From positions 195,417 through 259,416 of the forward strand of contig JAWKVZ010000007.1 in assembly GCA_041397725.1 (NCBI GenBank): a stretch of 64,000 bases of DNA, written 5' to 3'. This document shows, one piece after another, positions 1-7,554 of this stretch (positions within the stretch are counted from its first letter, which is position 1; each line of letters starts with the position of its first letter). The notes beneath the pieces were generated by a model. That model saw nothing but the letters and a program-made list of their open reading frames with translations. It did not search any database and was not told where the DNA came from. The DNA is from JAGRKR01 sp041397725 (GTDB lineage: Bacteria; Pseudomonadota; Alphaproteobacteria; Rhizobiales; Hyphomicrobiaceae). Made by a program: the position numbers and the translations under genes.

Positions 1-1692
1 GAAGCGCAGGTGGTCCATGCCCCAAAGCTGCGTGCCGCCGAGCGCGAACACCCAGTAGAGGTAGGCCGAACCCGCCACGAAGCCGCAGATCATGCCGGCA
101 AGAGCGCCCGCGGTGTTCGCCCTCTTCCACCAGACGCCGAGCACGAGCGGGAAGAAGAGCCCCGAGCAGGCGAAGCAGAACGCCCAGGCGACGGCTCCGA
201 GGATGCCCGTCAGTCTCAGCGAGGCCACGCCGGCCGCCGCCGCACCGATTATGATCAGCAGCACGCGGGCCACGACCAGCCGAGTGCGGGTGTCCGCCTT
301 CGGGTCGATGATCTTGTAGTAGAGATCGTGGCTGAGCGCATTGGCGATGGCGAGCAGCAGACCGTCGGCCGTCGACATGGCGGCCGCCATGCCACCTGCG
401 GCCACGAGGCCGGAGATGACGTAGGGCAGACCGGCGATCTCAGGCGTGGCCAGCACGACGATGTCCGGCCGCATGAAGAACTCGTTGATCTGCAGGATGC
501 CGTCCTTGTTGAAGTCGACCACCTTGAGGTAGCCCACCGCGCTCCAGTTCTTCACCCACTCGAGCGCCTGCACATCGGCGATCTTTTTGCCGATGACGCT
601 GGTCGCCAGGCTCGGGTCGAGAAGCTGCAGCTTGGTGAGCGTGGCGAGCGCCGGCGCCGTGAAGTACAGCAGGAAGATGAAGAACAGCGACCACGCCACC
701 GACTTGCGCGCGTCACGCACGGACGGTGTCGTGAAGTAGCGCATGAGGATGTGGGGCAGCGAGGCCGTGCCGCACATCATGCAGGCCACCAGCGTCACGA
801 ACTTCCACTGCGAGATAAAGTCCGCGCCCGGTGCGTTGTGCGGCGTCACGAGCGCCGACACGCCTGGGACGGCCTGCGGCGGCTTCAATATGCCGACCTT
901 TGCCGCCTGCTCCAGAGCCACGAGCTTGTTGATGGCATCGCCGTACGAGAAGTGCGGGATGATGCCGAAGCCCTGCTTGTTGGACATCCAGATGACCGGC
1001 ACGAGGTAGGCGATGATCAGCACGATGTACTGCGCCACCTGCGTCCAGGTCACGGCCCGCATGCCGCCGAGCATCGAGCAGAGCAGGATGCCGAGAAGGC
1101 CGAACCAGATGCCCCAGGTGAAGGGGATGCCGAGTGCGCGCGAGGCGATCGTGCCGGTGGCGTTGATCTGCGCCGTCACATACGTGAACGAAGCAACCAC
1201 TAGGATCACCACTGCCACGAAGCGGGCGAAGTTGCCGCCGTAGCGCGTGCCGATGAAGTCCGGAACCGTGTAGCAGCCGAACTTTCTGAGATAAGGCGCC
1301 ATCAGCGACGAGACGAGCACGTAGCCGCCCGTCCAGCCCACCACGAAGGCGAGGTAGGCGTGACCGCCGAAGTAGATGCCGCCGGCCATCGCCACGAACG
1401 AGGCGCCGGACATCCAGTCCGCCGCGGTCGCCATGCCGTTGAAGAGGGCAGGCACCTCACGGCCGGCGACGTAGTAGGCGTCGACCTCCATCGTGCGGGA
1501 CAGCCAGCCGATGGCCGCGTAGATGAAGATGGTGAAGCCCACGAACAGCAGGCCGATGGTCTTTGCCGACACTCCGAATTTCTCGAAGACGGCCATGAGA
1601 AGGATGAAAGCGATGAAGCCGCCGGTGTAGAGCCCGTAGACTCTCGGCAGGTCATCGACGAACCGCTTGCGCGGCTGCGTAGTCGTAGCCAT
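1..1692 (-). CDS. Sodium:solute symporter large subunit (VC_2705-type), 3' end cut by the window edge
   Basis: Inner-membrane Na+-coupled symporter of the SSS family, probably for acetate or another small carboxylate. The frame is open from an ATG at 1692 to base 1 (564 codons), so only the C-terminus is missing. The translation has many hydrophobic helices and SSS-like stretches (GGMAAAMSTADGLLLAIANA in the conserved C-half region). It contains a canonical EF-hand loop, D-F-N-K-D-G-I-L-Q-I-N-E, at 481-516. The DUF4212 small subunit lies 11 nt upstream on the same strand, and this pairing defines the VC_2705-type subgroup of ActP-like transporters in my knowledge of the family. The nearby DUF294/CBS gene is a usual companion. 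The substrate is inferred, not shown. Confidence 0.88.
   Translation of the reverse strand, partial: MATTTQPRKRFVDDLPRVYGLYTGGFIAFILLMAVFEKFGVSAKTIGLLFVGFTIFIYAAIGWLSRTMEVDAYYVAGREVPALFNGMATAADWMSGASFVAMAGGIYFGGHAYLAFVVGWTGGYVLVSSLMAPYLRKFGCYTVPDFIGTRYGGNFARFVAVVILVVASFTYVTAQINATGTIASRALGIPFTWGIWFGLLGILLCSMLGGMRAVTWTQVAQYIVLIIAYLVPVIWMSNKQGFGIIPHFSYGDAINKLVALEQAAKVGILKPPQAVPGVSALVTPHNAPGADFISQWKFVTLVACMMCGTASLPHILMRYFTTPSVRDARKSVAWSLFFIFLLYFTAPALATLTKLQLLDPSLATSVIGKKIADVQALEWVKNWSAVGYLKVVDFNKDGILQINEFFMRPDIVVLATPEIAGLPYVISGLVAAGGMAAAMSTADGLLLAIANALSHDLYYKIIDPKADTRTRLVVARVLLIIIGAAAAGVASLRLTGILGAVAWAFCFACSGLFFPLVLGVWWKRANTAGALAGMICGFVAGSAYLYWVFALGGTQLWGMDHLRF
481..516 (-). other. EF-hand-like calcium-binding loop inside the symporter
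   Basis: In the symporter frame the 12 codons read D-F-N-K-D-G-I-L-Q-I-N-E. This matches the EF-hand consensus at positions 1 (D), 3 (N), 5 (D), 6 (G), 8 (L) and 12 (E). It sits in a non-membrane loop. Calcium binding is inferred from the motif. Confidence 0.6.
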
Positions 1693-1703
1693 TGATCCGC
1701 CCC

Positions 1704-1970
1704 CTACTTCTTTGTCTCTTGGCTCTCGTACGTGTCGTCGATGCCGTCCTGGATCCAGTTCTGGACGAAGATGAGCACGACGAAGACGATGAGCGAGCCT
1801 TGCGCGGCCATGTAGTAGCCGAGCGGGAAGCCAAGGAACTGATAGGCATTCAGGGCCTTGGCGTGCCAATGCACGACGAACGAGAAGGTGAACCAGATGA
1901 GCAGCACCACCACGGTCAACCAGAACGTTTTGCTCCAGTGCCGTGCTTGCGCTGGCGTTTGTGTAGACAT
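1704..1970 (-). CDS. DUF4212 family sodium:solute symporter small subunit
   Basis: 88-residue inner-membrane protein with two predicted TM helices (about residues 14-34 and 45-70) separated by a short loop with a conserved-looking Phe/Tyr/Gly segment (LNAYQFLGFPLGYYMAAQGS). Proteins of this size and layout are the DUF4212 small subunits encoded directly before VC_2705-type SSS symporters, as here (11 nt gap). A GGGAGAG ribosome-binding site lies 5-6 nt before the ATG. It presumably assembles with the large subunit. The start and family call are firm; the function is by association. Confidence 0.88.
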   Translation of the reverse strand: MSTQTPAQARHWSKTFWLTVVVLLIWFTFSFVVHWHAKALNAYQFLGFPLGYYMAAQGSLIVFVVLIFVQNWIQDGIDDTYESQETKK

Positions 1971-2415
1971 GCGTTCTCTCCCTGGACTGTCTGGCCGTCG
2001 TCTTGATCGGAACAGGTGACGAGGTGCGCGGCGAAAACGAACGGCCCGATGGTTGCAGGCTATAACAGCGTCGGACAGGCCCGGAATTAGCAGTCAGTCG
2101 TAGACAGGGTGTGTTTCCCCAGGACGCTGGCAGCGGCGCGGATTGCACGGAATACGGCGCATCGGCCCTAGCCAGCCTACGCAACCCTATGAGAACTTGG
2201 CAGAATGCGACGCCGGGCGATGCTTCTTGAGCGTGCGGTCCGGCCGCCTCGCTGCCGAGGCCGGCTCATTAGACTTTGGACCAACCCGGCGGTCGAGCTG
2301 GTCGGCTGACGCCTTGCGCGGGCGTCGGAGCTCTGCAAAGAGGTAGCCCGCGAGCGACGACGGGTGATGATGGGTGGCGGATCGCGCAGGCGCGAAGCCA
2401 ATCGAGGCGAGCGGA
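1971..2415. promoter_or_regulatory. Divergent intergenic region between the symporter operon and the plus-strand genes
   Basis: About 445 bases separate the divergent starts. The short frames inside lack ribosome-binding sites and recognisable motifs, so I see no gene. The region must hold promoters for both directions; I cannot assign exact elements. Confidence 0.4.
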
Positions 2416-3096
2416 ATGGCATTCGATCTGGCCGGTTTGCTGACCAACATTCGCGAGCACGCAGCGCGTGTTCTCAAGGTGCGGCTCGATCGCGGCCCGC
2501 TGGCCACCGTCGCACGCCTCACCGAGTTCGTGCACATGCGCGCCGCCTACGTGGCGCAGACGTCCCTCTACGGCTATCTCAAGACGCGCATGGGCACGCG
2601 CTACGTCGAGCTGTTCCAGGACCCGACCTTTTCACAATCCCTCAATCGCGCCAAATGGCCGGTCTACGCCTCCTGCCTCGCGGATCTCACCATTTTCGCG
2701 GTCGCCTTGACCAGAGCACAAGGCGGGCTGACGCCGGAAGAGGCTGCGGCGCTCGCCAGCGCCTGCTTCGATAGTGCCGTAGACCAGACGTTCGAGGGTG
2801 AGTTCGCGGCGGCGATCGCGGCAGCGGCGAAGGCGGACTTCGCGCGGCGCGCCTCATTGACGGACTGGGCGGCGGCGGTGGAGGGGGAGACGGCATTCGC
2901 GCGCAGCCCGAAGGATCTCATCGCGCACGCGCCCGTCAGCGACGAGTTCAAGGCGCTCGACGAGGAGATCGTCACGAACTCCATGCGCTTCCGTTGGCGT
3001 GATGTGCGCGACCAGCTCCGCCGCCGCCTCGACGGGGCCAAGGTCGCCGGGGACTGGCGGAGCCGCCCGGCATCACCACCGTCGGCCGGCGCATGA
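2416..3096 (+). CDS. Uncharacterised helical protein upstream of the DUF294 regulator
   Basis: 226 residues from the ATG at 2416, which has an AGGCGAGCGGA purine-rich site just upstream; a GTG at 2374 would add 14 residues and looks less likely. The protein is Ala-rich and predicted to be mostly helical and cytoplasmic, without signal peptide or membrane helix. It begins with a basic, amphipathic region containing LKVRLDRGPLATVARLTEFV and ends in a charged, Pro-rich tail. I recognise no catalytic motif or family. It lies 89 nt before the exonuclease/CBS/DUF294 gene on the same strand and is probably cotranscribed with it, which suggests a role connected to the symporter or its regulator. Confidence 0.75.
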   Translation: MAFDLAGLLTNIREHAARVLKVRLDRGPLATVARLTEFVHMRAAYVAQTSLYGYLKTRMGTRYVELFQDPTFSQSLNRAKWPVYASCLADLTIFAVALTRAQGGLTPEEAAALASACFDSAVDQTFEGEFAAAIAAAAKADFARRASLTDWAAAVEGETAFARSPKDLIAHAPVSDEFKALDEEIVTNSMRFRWRDVRDQLRRRLDGAKVAGDWRSRPASPPSAGA

Positions 3097-3185
3097 TCTA
3101 GCGCAAACGCCAGAGCCCCGCGAGGCGGTATCGGGATGTCAGTGGACGCAACTATTTCCCGGCGCGGGTAAGGGAGAGACCTGCC

Positions 3186-5285
3186 ATGGCGACGACGAGC
3201 CACTCGACGCCTCTGATTGCCCTCGAATCGGTCGTTCTGGACAGCGAGACGACCGGGCTCGACGCGAAGACGGCGCGCATCATTCAGATCGCGGCACTCA
3301 AGATGTGCGGCACGAGCATCGAGACGTGCGCAACGCTCGAGCGCATCATCAATCCGGGCGTACCCATCCCGCCGGCCAGCACGGCGGTGCACGGCCTGTC
3401 GGACGCCGACGTCGCCAAGTCTCCGGCGTTCCGGGACGTGGCCGGCGAGATCATGGCCTACGTCGGCCCGCGGATCATCATCGGCCACAGCATCGGCTAC
3501 GATCTCGCCATCCTGCGGCGCGAGCACGAGCTCGCCGGCCTGCCGTGGCGCCAGCCGCCGTCGCTCTGCATTCGCGTGCTGGCTCGTCTCGTGGCCCCCA
3601 CGCTCGCCGATCACAGCCTCGATCGTCTGGCGGAATGGCTCGGCATTCGCATCGAGGGCCGCCACACGGCCATGGGCGATACGCGCGCGACGGCGGAGGT
3701 GTTCGCCGCGCTGGTGCCGCTCTTGCGTCAGGGTGGCATCCGCACGCTCGCTGAGGCGCAGGCCGCCTCCACGCGACTGTTCGAGGACGAGGCCCGCCAG
3801 TCGGGTGGTCTGGCGGCGGAGGCCAAGACGGCGGGCTTCGAGACGCCACGCCCGCTCGTGCGCATCGACAGCTTCCCCTATCGCCACAAGGTACGCGACG
3901 TCATGAGCGCGCCCGCGCTCTGGGTCTCGCCGGAGACGAGCGTCGGCGCGCTCATATCGCTTCTGCTCGAGCGCAAGGTGAGCTCGGTGTTCGTGCGCAG
4001 TGCGTCGGGCGAGCACGGCATCGTCACCGAGCGAGACGCGTTGCGCGCTATCGATGCGAAAGGTGCCGCCGGGCTCGCGACCCCGGTCGGCGAGATCATG
4101 ATCACGCCGCTGCAATCGGTCTCCGCCGATGCCTTCGTCTATCGCGCCATCGGCCGCATGACGCGCATGGGGTTTCGCCATCTCGCCGTACGCGACGCCA
4201 ACAACGAGATTATCGGCGCTGTCACCACGCGCAACCTGCTGCGGCACCGGGGCACGACGGCCATCGTCCTCGGCGACCAGATCGATAGCGCGGAGGATGT
4301 CGCGACGCTTGGCAGCGCCTGGGCGAAGGTGCCGCTCATGGCGCGCAGTCTGCTCGACGAGGACGTCGATCCGCGGACGGTCGCCGGCGTCATCAGCTCG
4401 GAGATCTGCGCCCTGACGCGGCGCGCCGCCAAGCTGGCGGAGGCGCAGATGGCGAAGGCCGGCAAGGGGCCGCCACCGACCCGCTATGCGGTTCTGGTGC
4501 TCGGCTCGGCCGGGCGCGGCGAAAGCCTGCTGGCTGCCGATCAGGACAATGCCATCGTCTACGCAGAGGGCGCGCCGGGCGGTTCCGAGGACACGTGGTT
4601 CGCCGAGCTGGCGACGGTGATGAACGACATCCTCGACGAGATCGGCATTCCCCTCTGCAAGGGCGGGGTGATGGCCCGCAATGCGCAATGGCGCCAGAGC
4701 GTCGATGGCTGGAAGGAGACCATCCGGGGCTGGATCGGCCGGCAGCGGCCGCAGGACCTGCTCAACGTCGACATCTTCTTCGACGGCATCACGGCCCACG
4801 GTGACGTCACGCTCGGAGACGAGATCTGGGCCTATGCCTACGAGATCGGCCACAAGGCGCGCGATTTCCTGGCTCTGCTGTCGCTGCCGGCGCGTGACCG
4901 GCGCGCACCGTTGACGCTGTTCGGCGGCATCCGCACCGAGAACGGCCGCATCGACCTCAAGAAGAACGGCGTCTTGCCGATCTTCACGGGCGCACGCGTG
5001 CTGTCCATCCGCCACGACGTGCGCACGCGGGCAACGCCCGATCGCCTGCGCGGGCTGCTCTCCCGTGACGTCGCCTCGGAGAACGATATCGAATCCGTGA
5101 TTGCCGCACACCGCACCATCCTCGGCGCGATGCTGGGGCAACAACTGATCGACGTCGAGACGGGCGTGCCGCTTTCGACCAAGGTCGACATCTCCCGCTT
5201 CAGCAAGGCGGAGCGCGCCGATCTCAAGGAGGCGCTGGAGGCCGTCGATACCATCGGCACGCTGGTCGGCGAAGGCCGCGTCTGA
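3186..5285 (+). CDS. Fused DEDDh exonuclease / CBS pair / DUF294 nucleotidyltransferase-like protein
   Basis: 699-residue cytoplasmic protein with three parts. Residues 12-180 are a DnaQ-like 3'-5' exonuclease domain with all DEDDh residues visible: D19 and E21 in LDSETTG, D106 in GHSIGYD, H160 and D165 in HTAMGD. Residues 232-355 are two CBS domains, usually adenine-nucleotide sensors. Residues 375-510 are a DUF294 PII-uridylyltransferase-like domain with G-S-A-G-R-G-E-S (440-447) and the D452-Q-D454 metal-type motif. Residues 525-690 are the helical DUF294_C region. In many bacteria a cNMP-binding domain precedes CBS-DUF294 and the exonuclease is a separate gene; here the exonuclease takes the N-terminus. 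The gene neighbours an ActP-like symporter, as is common for DUF294 proteins. Its substrate is unknown. AGGGAGA precedes the ATG. Confidence 0.88.
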   Translation: MATTSHSTPLIALESVVLDSETTGLDAKTARIIQIAALKMCGTSIETCATLERIINPGVPIPPASTAVHGLSDADVAKSPAFRDVAGEIMAYVGPRIIIGHSIGYDLAILRREHELAGLPWRQPPSLCIRVLARLVAPTLADHSLDRLAEWLGIRIEGRHTAMGDTRATAEVFAALVPLLRQGGIRTLAEAQAASTRLFEDEARQSGGLAAEAKTAGFETPRPLVRIDSFPYRHKVRDVMSAPALWVSPETSVGALISLLLERKVSSVFVRSASGEHGIVTERDALRAIDAKGAAGLATPVGEIMITPLQSVSADAFVYRAIGRMTRMGFRHLAVRDANNEIIGAVTTRNLLRHRGTTAIVLGDQIDSAEDVATLGSAWAKVPLMARSLLDEDVDPRTVAGVISSEICALTRRAAKLAEAQMAKAGKGPPPTRYAVLVLGSAGRGESLLAADQDNAIVYAEGAPGGSEDTWFAELATVMNDILDEIGIPLCKGGVMARNAQWRQSVDGWKETIRGWIGRQRPQDLLNVDIFFDGITAHGDVTLGDEIWAYAYEIGHKARDFLALLSLPARDRRAPLTLFGGIRTENGRIDLKKNGVLPIFTGARVLSIRHDVRTRATPDRLRGLLSRDVASENDIESVIAAHRTILGAMLGQQLIDVETGVPLSTKVDISRFSKAERADLKEALEAVDTIGTLVGEGRV

Positions 5286-5308
5286 ATTTCCGCAGTGCAG
5301 GAAAGACG

Positions 5309-5337
5309 AGGCCCGGACGCGCGAAGCATCCGGGCCT
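5309..5337. terminator. Bidirectional hairpin between convergent DUF294 and asd genes
   Basis: A perfect 9-bp inverted repeat, AGGCCCGGA / TCCGGGCCT, with an 11-nt loop lies between two convergent stop codons. No long T-run follows, so it may be a weak or Rho-assisted terminator serving both strands. Confidence 0.6.
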
Positions 5338-5369
5338 TGCCAGTCACGTCAGTCCGCCAGTGCAGCGGA

Positions 5370-6398
5370 TCAAGCCGCCCGGTGCACGAGCTTGCGGTTG
5401 ATCAGCGTCTCCGCGATCTGCACGGCATTGAGGGCAGCGCCCTTGCGCAGGTTGTCGGAGACGACCCACATCGCCAGTCCGCTGTCCACCGTCGGGTCTT
5501 CGCGGATGCGGGACACATAGGTGGCATACTCGCCGACGCACTCGAGGGGCGTGCAGTAGCCGCCCGGCTCGCGCTTGTCGTAGACCATGATGCCGGGTGA
5601 CTCCCGCAGGATGGCGCGCGCCTCGTCCGCCGAGAGCGGCCGCTCGAACTCGATGTTCACCGCCTCCGAGTGCCCGACGAACACGGGGACGCGCACACAG
5701 GTCGCCGTCACCTTGATCTTGGTGTCGAGGATCTTCTTGGTCTCGGCCACCATCTTCCATTCCTCTTTCGTGTAGCCGTCCTCCATGAAGACGTCGATAT
5801 GAGGAATGACGTTGAAGGCGATCTCCTTCGTGAACTTCTTCGGCTCGACCTCCTGGCCGGGCACGTACTTGCCCTTCGTCTGGTGCCAGAGCTCGTCCAT
5901 GGCGTCCTTGCCGGCGCCGGACACCGACTGGTAGGTCGCCACGACGACGCGCTTGATGCTGGCGGCGTCGTGCAACGGCTTCAGCGCCACGACAAGCTGT
6001 GCCGTCGAGCAGTTCGGGTTGGCGATGATGTTCTTCTTCCGATAGCCGGCCACGGCGTCGGCGTTGACCTCGGGCACGATGAGCGGCACGTCGAGGTCGT
6101 AGCGGAACGCCGACGAATTATCGATGACGATGCAGCCGGTGCGCCCGATCTTGGGCGACCATTGCCGCGAGACGTCGCCGCCCGCCGACATCAGGCAGAA
6201 ATCCACCTTGGAGAAGTCGAAAGTCTCCAGGTCTTTGCATTTGAGCGTCTGGTCGCCGTACGAGACCTCGACGCCCAACGAACGGCGCGAAGCGATGGCA
6301 TGCACCTCGTCCACGGGAAACTCCCGCTCGACGAGGATGTTCATCATCTCCCGGCCCACGTTGCCCGTGGCGCCGACGACAGCGACTTTGTAGCCCAT
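5370..6398 (-). CDS. asd: Aspartate-semialdehyde dehydrogenase
   Basis: Reduces L-aspartyl-4-phosphate to aspartate semialdehyde with NADPH, the branch point to lysine/diaminopimelate, threonine and methionine. 342 residues, the normal length. N-terminal Rossmann motif VGATGNVGREM (residues 8-18), the catalytic cysteine in NPNCSTAQL (about C133), and the C-terminal HRxxxHRAA-like end. It is monocistronic, convergent with the DUF294 gene through the hairpin at 5309-5337. An AAGGGCAAGG stretch precedes the ATG. It works in the same pathway as dapF at 16.1 kb, although not in an operon with it. Confidence 0.96.
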   Translation of the reverse strand: MGYKVAVVGATGNVGREMMNILVEREFPVDEVHAIASRRSLGVEVSYGDQTLKCKDLETFDFSKVDFCLMSAGGDVSRQWSPKIGRTGCIVIDNSSAFRYDLDVPLIVPEVNADAVAGYRKKNIIANPNCSTAQLVVALKPLHDAASIKRVVVATYQSVSGAGKDAMDELWHQTKGKYVPGQEVEPKKFTKEIAFNVIPHIDVFMEDGYTKEEWKMVAETKKILDTKIKVTATCVRVPVFVGHSEAVNIEFERPLSADEARAILRESPGIMVYDKREPGGYCTPLECVGEYATYVSRIREDPTVDSGLAMWVVSDNLRKGAALNAVQIAETLINRKLVHRAA

Positions 6399-6555
6399 TG
6401 GCCTTGCCCTTGAATGTGCATGGCAGCCCGGCGGCGACGATCACCGCCCGTCAAACGGCTCCAAGCGCGTTGACTTACGCGCGCCTGTGCCGGGTTTCAA
6501 GGGATTTGCGCGGGCGCCGCGACGATCGTCCGGCCGCCGCCGGGACCCTTGGGGT

Positions 6556-7428
6556 TCAACGCCACCTCAGCTCGAATGGCGACAGCATGACATGAGTGTC
6601 CTTGGGGGCCGCCCAGTCCGAGGTCTTCCCACCATAGAAAATGTCCGCCATGACGCCGGTGACCGCGAAGGTATCGGTGGTCCGGAAGGTCATGTCGGTC
6701 TTCTCGATCTTGAGTCGGCCATCGACCCAGACCCTCAGGATGCCGTCGCTGGCGCCCGGCTTGTTGAGGACGATCTCCTGCTCGAGCCGCACCCACTTGC
6801 CGCGCGGGAAGGCGAATTTGCCTCTGTCGATGCTCAGGCCGCGACCGGCCGGAGCACCGGGCACATAGGCATAGACCTCGCCGTCGCCCTTGGCGCGCCA
6901 CATGAAGCGTGCGGAGAACCCCGCCTTGCCGTCCACAGGCTTGCCGCCGGCAGGAGCATCCCCACCGAAGAGGCCGGGCAGCTTGCCGCCCTTGTTGAAC
7001 TCGAAGCCCTCGGGGAGCTGTATGCTGTAGGCCAGGCATGCGGCCGTGGTGCCCGTCGGTACGGACGACGGCCGCCAGCGGAAGCCCATGCCGCCCTTGG
7101 GAGCGGTCGCATTCTTGGGGTTGATGGAGCCCTTGGGGATGGCGACGCGCAGGGCCGCCGGCGCCGGGCCGTCCTTGGTCGGCACGATGCGCACGTTCTC
7201 GACGACGCCCCACTCGCTGTAGTCGAGGCGGGTCTGCAGATCGACGGCCGTCAGAAGCACGCCGGGCGCCTTCTCCAGGCCGAAGAGCGTGCCGCGGGTG
7301 TAGGTCGTGCTGCAGGGCGGCGTCTGGTCCGGGTCGAACACGGAGCGCAGAAGCGAGGCCGCGCCTCCGAGCACCACCATGATGGCTGCTCCGTTCAGGA
7401 TCATGGCTTTCTGGCTAGGCAGTTTCAT
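6556..7428 (-). CDS. Polysaccharide lyase family 14-like exported protein (alginate/polyuronate lyase-like)
   Basis: 290 residues from the ATG at 7428 (GGGGAAG five bases upstream; a GTG at 7440 is possible). The N-terminus carries an uncleaved anchor or signal helix (AMILNGAAIMVVLGGAASLL), so it acts outside the cytoplasm. The remainder reads as a beta-rich PL14-type fold: G-G-K-L-P-G-L-F-G-G, a repeated R-W/W-V-R-L-E-Q core, RVWVDGRLK, and the closing K-D-T-H-V-M-L-S-P-F-E-L-R-W. PL14 enzymes cleave alginate or glucuronan by beta-elimination. It lies beside algD/alg8/alg44-like genes, which suggests it trims or degrades their product. Family call by motif reading; substrate inferred. Confidence 0.72.
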   Translation of the reverse strand: MKLPSQKAMILNGAAIMVVLGGAASLLRSVFDPDQTPPCSTTYTRGTLFGLEKAPGVLLTAVDLQTRLDYSEWGVVENVRIVPTKDGPAPAALRVAIPKGSINPKNATAPKGGMGFRWRPSSVPTGTTAACLAYSIQLPEGFEFNKGGKLPGLFGGDAPAGGKPVDGKAGFSARFMWRAKGDGEVYAYVPGAPAGRGLSIDRGKFAFPRGKWVRLEQEIVLNKPGASDGILRVWVDGRLKIEKTDMTFRTTDTFAVTGVMADIFYGGKTSDWAAPKDTHVMLSPFELRWR

Positions 7429-7483
7429 GCGCTTCCCCACAATCCCACTTGCACCCTAAAGTTGGATGCAGCCCAGATGCACG

Positions 7484-7509
7484 TTGGCTCCCGGATGTCC
7501 GGGAGCCAA
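7484..7509 (-). terminator. 12-bp inverted repeat downstream of the RTX gene
   Basis: TTGGCTCCCGGA pairs perfectly with TCCGGGAGCCAA around a 2-nt centre. A second GC-rich imperfect hairpin lies at about 7515-7541. Both sit between the RTX stop codon (7555) and the next gene on the minus strand. No T-run follows, so it may also be an mRNA-stabilising or attenuating structure. Confidence 0.5.
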
Positions 7510-7554
7510 GTGGTAAGCCCCCGCGGCCTCGTCGGCCGCAGGGGTATCAGCGTG

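Noticed and set aside
10..1203. Long plus-strand frame opposite the symporter
   Set aside because: His/Arg/Asp-rich composition typical of the antisense of a high-GC gene; the minus strand encodes a clear SSS symporter.
2664..5144. 826-codon minus-strand frame opposite the DUF294 gene
   Set aside because: Antisense of the fused exonuclease/CBS/DUF294 gene, which has intact motifs; no motifs on this strand.
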